Below, in pieces: positions 24,848 through 31,574 of a stretch of 32,527 nt of DNA. The DNA comes from JAYVSZ01 sp043774925 (GTDB lineage Bacteria; Pseudomonadota; Gammaproteobacteria; Burkholderiales; Methylophilaceae). Positions within the stretch are counted from its first letter, which is position 1. Every line of letters begins with the position of its first letter. Location of the stretch: positions 1-32,527 of the forward strand of contig JAYVSZ010000052.1 in NCBI GenBank assembly GCA_043774925.1. Reading direction: 5' to 3'. The translations under genes and the position numbers were made by a program. The notes under the pieces are model-generated. The model had not been told where the DNA came from. It was given only the letters and a program-made list of their open reading frames with translations, and searched no databases.

Positions 24848-26125
24848 TCAATAAGTGTATTTTTCGGGCTTTTCTGGCACTTCTGCCTTTTCAATCTTTT
24901 CGATGCGCCCAGGCTTTTCGATTCGTTCAGACTTCTCGATTTTTTCTATCTTTTCAACTTTTTCAGGTTTTTCAAGCTTGTCTATTTTATCAGGTGTTTC
25001 TACTTTTTCTGGCTTCTCATTCTCATTTGGCTTTTCTACTTTGCCTTTTTTGTGGTCGCCCTTTTCAGCATCTTGTTCATGCTTTTTACTTTCTGCAACA
25101 TCTTTGCTAGTATCAACATTCTCATTCGAGCTACGTGCTGGCCGTTGCTGGCTGCCGCCGCGCTCAAGCATCTTATCCATAGGGCGATATTCCAAATCTT
25201 TAGCAACTGCACGGCCGTCACTATCTACTTGACCACGCACAATCACCAACGCGTTATTCAAGTTTTTATTGCCATATACTTTAGTGCTAGCGTCAATATA
25301 CACGGGCTTGCCAAGCGTATATAGCGCCTGACTATTGCTGTTTTGGTAAACCACACCTTGCGCATTAAAAGCATAGCCCGCGTGCATCACACGGTCCATC
25401 GCATTTTGTTTTACATCAACCACAGTTAAAGTTTTTCCATCCCAATTACCGCTGGCTTGCACATTGGCAGTCACTTGATGGCTGCTGGCCATATCGACTG
25501 GCACGCCCAAGATTTTTCCGTTGAGCAAAGGACCTGTCACCAAAGCAGGTACATTATCCGCAACTTTATCAATACGCACCGCTTGTATACTGGCGCTAGC
25601 ATTGACGAAGCCACTGATTGCAACGTTTTGACCCACTTTAAGATTATTTACGCCCTGCGTAATGGCGCTCAATTCCACCTGCCTGCCTAGCACAGTGATT
25701 TGTTGGCGCGTGCTACTCATGGTATCCACACGACCAACAATGGCATGCACGACGCTAATGCGCTGGGCAGCAACCTGCGCGCCTTGACCTTTGGCATCAA
25801 TAGCTACTAACTCGCCAACGTTGAGCTTGTCGACGCTGGAAGCGACGCCGTCAATATCGACCTTGGTATTGCTGTCGAAATGTGCTTCAACGCCATTCAC
25901 ACACACGCTGGCGAAGCCTGTAATTACGCCCACAATGCCTGTGCCGCCTAGGCCATCAGATTTAGCGCTAATGCCAGTGCCGCCCAAACCTTCAGTTTCT
26001 ATCGCATTTCCTGTACCGCCAATGCCCTCATTGCAAGGATTAGCCTGCGCAAGCGCACTTAACAGTAATAACCCTGAGTAAATGATAGCAAAGTAAAAAT
26101 GACTTATTTTCAGGTGATGTTGCAT
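24848..26125 (-). CDS. Secreted DUF5666-like protein with Lys/Glu-rich tail
   Basis: 425 residues. The signal peptide ends about ALAQA (residue 28). Three GIGGTG/GLGGTG repeats (34-39, 46-51, 58-63) are spaced by exactly 12 residues and bracketed by Cys31 and Cys75. From there to about residue 330 run beta-rich, DUF5666-like modules (INVGELVAI-type, KVGQNVAISGFV, IVRGQVDSDGRAVAK). The last 76 residues are nearly only Lys, Glu, Pro, Ile, Val in the unit [PI]-E-K. The ATG is 2 nt after the TAG of the upstream gene. I recognise the family, not the function. The tail is likely disordered and may bind cell-wall or metal ions (speculative). Confidence 0.7.
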   Translation of the reverse strand: MQHHLKISHFYFAIIYSGLLLLSALAQANPCNEGIGGTGNAIETEGLGGTGISAKSDGLGGTGIVGVITGFASVCVNGVEAHFDSNTKVDIDGVASSVDKLNVGELVAIDAKGQGAQVAAQRISVVHAIVGRVDTMSSTRQQITVLGRQVELSAITQGVNNLKVGQNVAISGFVNASASIQAVRIDKVADNVPALVTGPLLNGKILGVPVDMASSHQVTANVQASGNWDGKTLTVVDVKQNAMDRVMHAGYAFNAQGVVYQNSNSQALYTLGKPVYIDASTKVYGNKNLNNALVIVRGQVDSDGRAVAKDLEYRPMDKMLERGGSQQRPARSSNENVDTSKDVAESKKHEQDAEKGDHKKGKVEKPNENEKPEKVETPDKIDKLEKPEKVEKIEKIEKSERIEKPGRIEKIEKAEVPEKPEKYTY

Positions 26126-26127
26126 TG

Positions 26128-27072
26128 CTAAGTAAGTTCCCTGTCAAATTGATGAATGGTGGCCTCGCCTGATTCGAGCGCCGATTTTTTATCTGCCGAA
26201 AGGTCTGATTTAATGACCTCTGAAGAGCTATGAAAATACACGCCATAGTTCATACGTCTGAGCGCTTGTGTTTTGATTAGTTCTGCATTGCTACTTTGCG
26301 AAGCCTTAAGCGCCATGGCAAGACGGTTAAGCGCGGTCATCGACTGCATACCTTCCTCTTTAGCAGCTTCGTGCAAGGTATCAATATTTTCTTGTGTCAA
26401 TCCATAATAATACACACATCGCTCCAAAAATGGCGCATTTTGCGGGTCAACATTATTCACCGCTGTTGCCAAATGGTCATGCACGTTCATGCTGAGATAA
26501 AACAATTTTTCTTCTAGATCTTGGTTTGGGATAAATTTTTGAATGTCCAAACACACACAATCATCTGCATCCAAGGTCACGACGCCCAAATTCAGCCACT
26601 CGTCCAACACTGGGCGCGCACGAAAATCTTTGCTGATGGTGGCGACCAAAGCTTCAAACGAACGCTCGCCACCCGCGCTTGCCAAACGCGGCAATGGCAT
26701 AGGGTGACTATGTTCATCCAGATATGACGGATTTCTTAGCCATTGACCAATCACCTGAGAAGTGAGCGACAAATTACGCGTTTCGGGTTGCGCACCCAAG
26801 CTATTCGAGCGCAAACGTCGCACATCTTTACGGTGCACGCCTGTCAGCAAGGTAATGCGGCTATCGGTTTGTGGTTTATTGCCTATCTTAAACTCATCAT
26901 CCGCCACACTCACATAAACATGTTTGAGCTCTTCCAGCATCATGTTGTATTTAATATCATTTTCTAACAACAAGCGAATCAATGGCTTCAAAATACGCCG
27001 TATTGCAAGCAGCAATAGATTGCGCGTTCTTCTTTCAGATCCGTTATTAACATTGACCATAGGGTTATTCAT
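26128..27072 (-). CDS. DUF6502-like putative regulator
   Basis: About 314 residues from this start. No signal peptide or membrane segment is present. The N-terminal part contains AIRRILKPLIRLLLEN and a HTH-like stretch LTGVHRKDVRRLR; DUF6502 proteins are of unknown function and, as I recall, often precede DUF5666 genes. The frame is open from an ATG at 27111, but a TATAAT with a matching -35 lies across that ATG, so I prefer the ATG at 27072; 27060 is also possible. None has a clear Shine-Dalgarno. First gene of a three-gene unit: 2 nt to the next gene. Confidence 0.65.
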   Translation of the reverse strand: MNNPMVNVNNGSERRTRNLLLLAIRRILKPLIRLLLENDIKYNMMLEELKHVYVSVADDEFKIGNKPQTDSRITLLTGVHRKDVRRLRSNSLGAQPETRNLSLTSQVIGQWLRNPSYLDEHSHPMPLPRLASAGGERSFEALVATISKDFRARPVLDEWLNLGVVTLDADDCVCLDIQKFIPNQDLEEKLFYLSMNVHDHLATAVNNVDPQNAPFLERCVYYYGLTQENIDTLHEAAKEEGMQSMTALNRLAMALKASQSSNAELIKTQALRRMNYGVYFHSSSEVIKSDLSADKKSALESGEATIHQFDRELT

Positions 27073-27102
27073 TTCGTGTGTAATTTTCGCAAGTGACAAT
27101 TC

Positions 27103-27140
27103 ATTATACATAATTTTTCATTTGTTGATAATCATTATCA
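27103..27140 (-). promoter_or_regulatory. Sigma70 promoter with overlapping Fur-type box
   Basis: On the minus strand TTATCA (27126-27131) and consensus TATAAT (27103-27108) are 17 nt apart. TGATAATCATTATCA (27126-27140) is a perfect 7-1-7 palindrome, the minimal Fur box, and covers the -35. It stands upstream of the DUF6502/DUF5666/barrel unit and downstream of the Fe-S oxidoreductase. A Fur dimer here should block polymerase, so iron-dependent repression is expected. Predicted start of transcription is near 27096. Confidence 0.78.
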
Positions 27141-27153
27141 CTTAGTTTAAGCT

Positions 27154-28458
27154 TTACACAGCCTTAGTTCCATAATGCGTTTGCACCATGACACCAATTT
27201 CCTTTAAAAATGGCGTCGGCAACAAGCCGCCAGCGCACACAATAACACCATCGTTAGCAAACTCTTTTACATCGCCATCACAATCAATGGTCACTGTTTT
27301 TTCATCAATTTTGACTACATTCGATTTCAATAAAACCGTCAGATGCTTTTGCTCAATTGACTGTTTTAAAAGCTGGCGATTTTTTTCTTTCACACGACTA
27401 AACGCCTCAGATCGATAAGACAAAATTACCGTGGTATCAGGCTCATCTGCCAATGAAATAGCGGCTTCCAGCGCGCTATCACCACCGCCCACCACTAACA
27501 CATGCATGCCGCGGTATTGCACAGAATTAACAAGCCTATACACCACTTTTGCTTGTTCTTCACCTGGCACATCAAGCTTACGTGGCGTGCCGCGGCGGCC
27601 AATGGCAAGCAAGACATTGCGTGCATGAAAAGTGTTATTTTTAGAGGTGGTAATAATAAAACCTTTGCCGTTAGGTACCATTTTTTCCAGACGCTCGTTA
27701 AAACTAATCTCTATCTTCGTTTGCGCCACCACACGATTCCACATACCCAGCAACTCTTCTTTGCTGATTTCAAACGCTTTAATTAAGCCAACCAAAGGCA
27801 GGTGCATGGGCGCAGTCATGGCGATTTTGTTGCGCGGATAGTGATAAACCGCGCCGCCCAAACCATCTTCTTGCTCAATCGTCACATAGCGTAAGTTTTT
27901 TTCTTTTGCCGCAAGCGAGGCCGCAATACCAGCTGAACCCGCACCAACAATGAGCACATCCAAATCATCATTATCACTTTTATTTTTAGCAATGGAATCC
28001 ATGGCTTGCTGCCCTTGTGACACGGCCTTACGAATCAAGCCCATGCCGCCCAGCTCGCCTGCGATATAAATACCTGGCACATTGGTCTCAAAATTAGGCT
28101 TAACTTCAGGAATGTCCATGCCACGTCGTTCCGTGCCAAATACCAGAGAAATCGCATCCACAGGACAAGCCGGCGCACAAGCACCGTGACCAATGCATTT
28201 TGCTGGCTCCACCAAAACTGCTTTGCCGCGCACAATGCCAATGGCATGCTCTGGGCACGCCGTCACACAGCCGCCAGAGCCGATACAGATTGAAGTGTTA
28301 ATAACAGGATGTAATGATGGCGGCTCTGTCATGCCGCTGCTTATCACTTCTTTAATGCGATCTTTGACGCGCCTGTCGTTGCGGCGCCCAGTGCGTAGGT
28401 AAATGGTCAATACCAACAACATCGGCACGATATAAACTGCGTAATTTAGTGCACTCAT
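27154..28458 (-). CDS. Membrane-anchored ferredoxin/FAD-NAD(P) oxidoreductase
   Basis: 434 residues. One N-terminal helix (about 5-20) anchors it; the rest should face the cytoplasm. Two ferredoxin-like motifs follow: C58-x5-C64-x3-C68-P and C88-x5-C94-x3-C98-P. Each lacks the second Cys of the normal CxxCxxCxxxCP (Ser61, His91 instead), so the cluster type is open. A thioredoxin-reductase-like FAD domain starts with VGAGSAG (171-177) and has an NAD(P) site VLVVGGGDSALEAA. No CxxC active site is seen, so it is not a thioredoxin reductase. It is divergent from the cytochrome genes 194 nt away. I infer electron exchange between NAD(P)H/ferredoxin and the envelope. Confidence 0.75.
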   Translation of the reverse strand: MSALNYAVYIVPMLLVLTIYLRTGRRNDRRVKDRIKEVISSGMTEPPSLHPVINTSICIGSGGCVTACPEHAIGIVRGKAVLVEPAKCIGHGACAPACPVDAISLVFGTERRGMDIPEVKPNFETNVPGIYIAGELGGMGLIRKAVSQGQQAMDSIAKNKSDNDDLDVLIVGAGSAGIAASLAAKEKNLRYVTIEQEDGLGGAVYHYPRNKIAMTAPMHLPLVGLIKAFEISKEELLGMWNRVVAQTKIEISFNERLEKMVPNGKGFIITTSKNNTFHARNVLLAIGRRGTPRKLDVPGEEQAKVVYRLVNSVQYRGMHVLVVGGGDSALEAAISLADEPDTTVILSYRSEAFSRVKEKNRQLLKQSIEQKHLTVLLKSNVVKIDEKTVTIDCDGDVKEFANDGVIVCAGGLLPTPFLKEIGVMVQTHYGTKAV

Positions 28459-28527
28459 TTAGCCACGCTCACCCATTAAATTTCTATATTCCACTGTTTT
28501 GTGCACTTCAGACCATGTAATATCTGC

Positions 28528-28556
28528 TTGCTCATAAGATGATTGCGCGTTACTAT
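28528..28556 (+). promoter_or_regulatory. Candidate promoter of the cytochrome b / 27-haem unit
   Basis: TTGCTC (28528-28533) and TACTAT (28551-28556) are 17 nt apart, about 97 nt before the TTG start of the next gene. The -10 is identical to that of the second cytochrome gene (31490-31495). Confidence 0.55.
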
Positions 28557-28652
28557 TTGTGTGAAATTTGCTCATGGGAAATAATCACATGATGCGCGGT
28601 AAAATGCAAGCAAAATTAAAGAAAAATCAAAGCAAATCAAGGAGTAAAGCGT

Positions 28653-29435
28653 TTGCGTGGCCTATTAACTGTCATTTTAAGTGTATTTTTAATTGTGTTG
28701 GGTTGGATCGTCAAGCGCGGCCATTACTATACGGCGAGCTCTGATCTCGGTTATTACATGGGCTTGGTTGGCTCAGTCATGATGCTGATTATGCTCACCT
28801 ACCCGCTGCGTAAGCGCGTTAAGTTTATGAAAAACTGGGGCGCGACCAAAGGTTGGTTTAAATTTCACATGATTTTGGGCATCCTCGGTCCGATTTTGGT
28901 GGTGTTTCATTGTGCGTTTCGATTAAGCTCCATCAACGCAGCTGTAGCGCTGTTTAGCATGCTCTTAGTGGCTGGTAGCGGCATTATCGGGCGTTTTGTT
29001 TATCGCCACATCCACCAAGGCCTTTACGGCCGACGCACATCGCTTAAAGAAGTAAAAGCAGAAGTGACCGAACTGCACGAGAAAATTGCCGCATTGCCAC
29101 AATCTGTCGTTGTGATGCGTGAAATCAATGCGTTTGAGGCTTACGCCTTCAAAAAAGAAAAATTTTCACTTTCCACCGCATGGAAGTTTTGCGCCATGCC
29201 ATTTGTGCGTTACGGCGCTGCCAAACGCTGCGTCAAAACACTCTCGGCGCTAGATAAAACCGGCACTGCGCCAGTAGGCGCTTTAGTTGCTGACTATTTG
29301 GGCGAAATTGAGCGCGTTTCTAAATTTCATACTTATGAGCGCATCTTCTCATTGTGGCATGTGCTCCACATCCCGCTTGTTTACTTGCTCGCAGCCACGG
29401 CCATTTTTCACGTTATTGCGGTTCACATGTTCTAA
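28653..29435 (+). CDS. Di-haem cytochrome b-like inner-membrane protein
   Basis: 260 residues with about five helices (4-20, 34-50, 70-89, 95-115, 235-258) and a cytoplasmic or periplasmic loop of about 115 residues between the fourth and fifth. Two helices carry histidine pairs 14 residues apart, His72/His86 and His239/His253, the spacing used by ferric-reductase-type cytochromes b to hold two stacked haems. More His lie at 119, 121, 236 and 258. It starts with TTG (MRGLL), eight bases after AAGGAG. It ends 1 nt before the 27-haem cytochrome, so it is cotranscribed with it. I infer a quinol- or NAD(P)-side link to the periplasmic cytochrome; no close named relative is certain. Confidence 0.72.
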   Translation: MRGLLTVILSVFLIVLGWIVKRGHYYTASSDLGYYMGLVGSVMMLIMLTYPLRKRVKFMKNWGATKGWFKFHMILGILGPILVVFHCAFRLSSINAAVALFSMLLVAGSGIIGRFVYRHIHQGLYGRRTSLKEVKAEVTELHEKIAALPQSVVVMREINAFEAYAFKKEKFSLSTAWKFCAMPFVRYGAAKRCVKTLSALDKTGTAPVGALVADYLGEIERVSKFHTYERIFSLWHVLHIPLVYLLAATAIFHVIAVHMF

Positions 29436-29436
29436 A

Positions 29437-31398
29437 ATGAAATTTTTTCTTCGCCTAAGCTTTGCCCTGTTCGTGCTATTTTGCACGCAAATTGCTTATG
29501 CGGACACGCTTAAATCCGTGCTGATGCCCGGCAAGGTGATTCAAGGCCATATCAAACAAGAAGACAATTGCGAAAACTGCCACAAACATTTCGATAAAGC
29601 CGCGCAAAGCAGCTTGTGTGCCGATTGCCATAAAGATGTAAAAAAAGACATGGCAGAAAAACGTGGCTTTCACGGCAAGCAAGAAACTAAAAAAGAATGT
29701 AACGAATGCCATACCGAGCATAAAGGACGCGGCGCTGACATTGTTAATTTAAACGAAAAAACCTTTAAACATAATCAAACCGATTACCCGCTAAAAGGCG
29801 CGCACACGGGCGAAAAAGTGGGCTGTAAAGATTGTCACAAACCAAAAATTAAATGGCGTGACGCGCCTAGCACCTGCATTGGTTGCCATAAAAAAGACGA
29901 TAAACATAAAAATTCGCTTGGCGAAAAATGTGTGGATTGCCACACGGAAAAAGACTGGAAAGAAATCAAGTTCAATCATGACAAGAGCGACTTTCCCCTT
30001 AAAGGCGCGCACGCTGACGAAGTTAAAGTAAAGTGCAATGATTGTCACAAAGATACGCGCTTTAAAGAAACGCCAAACGATTGCTACAGCTGTCACAAAA
30101 AAGATGATAAGCACAAAGGCTTGTTTGGGCCAAAATGCGAAACTTGCCACGAAGAAAAAGATTGGAAAACCACGCACTTTAACCACACAGCAGATGGCCA
30201 TTTTGCGCTAAAAGGCGCGCATGATAAGGCCAAGTGCGAAAGCTGTCACAAAGCCGTAAAAGAAGATTTACCAAAAACATGTATTGGCTGCCACCGCGCA
30301 GATGATGTGCATAAAGGCTCGTTGGGCGAGAAATGTGAAAGCTGTCACAATGAGCGCACTTGGAACACCTCGAATTTTGACCACGATAAAACCAAGTTTC
30401 CACTGCGCAATAAACATAGAACCAAGTGCGAAAGCTGTCATAAAACCGGTCAAAAATTTGAAAAAGTGCCCATGGATTGTATGTCTTGTCACCAAAAAGA
30501 CGACGTACACAAAACCAAATTTGGCGTGAAATGTCAGGATTGCCACGACGCCAAAGATTGGAAAAAGTCGACTTTTGACCATGACAAAGACACCAAATAC
30601 AAACTTAAAGACAAACACATTGCAGTGAAATGTGAGGCCTGTCATAAAGGATTCTTATATATAGACCACGTAAAACCTGATTGCTTTAGCTGCCATAAGA
30701 AAGACGACGTACATAAAATGGTGTTCAGCGAAAAATGTGAAAAATGCCACAGCGAGCGCGCCTGGAAAACCACCAGTTTCGATCACACGCGTGATACAAA
30801 ATATGTATTAAAAGGGAAACACATTCCTGCCAAGTGTGAAACTTGCCATAAGCCAGCCCCTGCGCCACAAAAATTACCCAGCACTTGTAACGAATGTCAT
30901 GAAAAGGACGACGTACACAAAGGCTCTGAAGGCAAAAACTGCGAAAAATGTCACACCGAAGCCACTTGGAAAGTCAAAGATTTTGACCACAACAAGACTA
31001 AATTCGCCCTGCTCGGTAAACACATCATTGTTGAATGCAAAAAATGTCATGAAAAAGGCTCATTTAAAGAAGCCAAGTCTGATTGTTACAGCTGCCACAA
31101 AAAAGATGACGAGCATAAACAGCGCCTTGGCACGCTGTGCGCCGATTGCCATAATGCACGTGACTGGAAAGTATGGGATTACGACCACACCAAACGCGCT
31201 AATTACAAATTAGATGGCGGGCACAGCAAGGTTGCTTGCTTAGATTGCCATACGCGAATTTACACAGGCAAAGTGTTCGCCAGCAAAAACTGCGTCAGTT
31301 GCCACGCTGACGACGACATACACGAAGGTGGCTTTGGTCAGCAATGCGAGCGCTGCCATGTCGTTAGCGCATTCAAGAATGTAAAAGTACGCTTTTAG
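29437..31398 (+). CDS. 27-haem c-type cytochrome
   Basis: 653 residues from the ATG at 29437, one base after the upstream stop; the frame opens earlier, at 29287, but the signal peptide (1-22, ending IAYA) begins here. I count 27 CXXCH motifs: three in the first 93 residues and then three in each of eight repeats of about 68 residues (from residue 110). Each repeat also has FxH, KGxH and DDxH, that is one extra histidine per haem, suiting bis-His ligation. No lipobox and only one N-terminal hydrophobic segment, so it is periplasmic. Lys-rich. The family is multihaem cytochrome (c3-like) of unknown specific role. Confidence 0.9.
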   Translation: MKFFLRLSFALFVLFCTQIAYADTLKSVLMPGKVIQGHIKQEDNCENCHKHFDKAAQSSLCADCHKDVKKDMAEKRGFHGKQETKKECNECHTEHKGRGADIVNLNEKTFKHNQTDYPLKGAHTGEKVGCKDCHKPKIKWRDAPSTCIGCHKKDDKHKNSLGEKCVDCHTEKDWKEIKFNHDKSDFPLKGAHADEVKVKCNDCHKDTRFKETPNDCYSCHKKDDKHKGLFGPKCETCHEEKDWKTTHFNHTADGHFALKGAHDKAKCESCHKAVKEDLPKTCIGCHRADDVHKGSLGEKCESCHNERTWNTSNFDHDKTKFPLRNKHRTKCESCHKTGQKFEKVPMDCMSCHQKDDVHKTKFGVKCQDCHDAKDWKKSTFDHDKDTKYKLKDKHIAVKCEACHKGFLYIDHVKPDCFSCHKKDDVHKMVFSEKCEKCHSERAWKTTSFDHTRDTKYVLKGKHIPAKCETCHKPAPAPQKLPSTCNECHEKDDVHKGSEGKNCEKCHTEATWKVKDFDHNKTKFALLGKHIIVECKKCHEKGSFKEAKSDCYSCHKKDDEHKQRLGTLCADCHNARDWKVWDYDHTKRANYKLDGGHSKVACLDCHTRIYTGKVFASKNCVSCHADDDIHEGGFGQQCERCHVVSAFKNVKVRF

Positions 31399-31466
31399 GC
31401 CTTAATACTTTCTCGTTATTAGCACGGTTTTTTTAATACTTTTTTCGAATATCCCGTTATTGCCTG

Positions 31467-31495
31467 TTGACGTGTATTAATTTCACACGTACTAT
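31467..31495 (+). promoter_or_regulatory. Promoter of the second cytochrome gene with embedded dyad
   Basis: TTGACG (31467-31472) and TACTAT (31490-31495) are 17 nt apart. The dyad ACGTGT-N9-ACACGT (31470-31490) spans the spacer and overlaps both boxes, as an operator would. Downstream lie CACGCGTG (31501-31508) and GGAAAATTTTCC (31508-31519), two abutting palindromes. Regulator unknown. Confidence 0.7.
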
Positions 31496-31574
31496 CCGCC
31501 CACGCGTGGAAAATTTTCCCTCGTAATGAGAATTAACCGTATTTAGCCTGATCAGCAAATAAAGGTAAAGAAAA

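Noticed and set aside
24855..25324. Plus-strand frames opposite the DUF5666-like tail
   Set aside because: They are Phe/Ser-rich antisense shadows of the Lys/Glu repeat and have no start signals.
29287..29436. N-terminal extension of the 27-haem cytochrome
   Set aside because: It overlaps the preceding membrane-protein gene in another frame; the signal peptide begins at the ATG at 29437.
29476..30645. Minus-strand frames across the 27-haem gene
   Set aside because: They are antisense shadows caused by the biased, repeated codons of the cytochrome and show no family features.
31521..31536. A second Fur-type box (TAATGAGAATTAACC) before the last cytochrome
   Set aside because: Only part of the motif matches and the symmetry is poor; not enough for a call.
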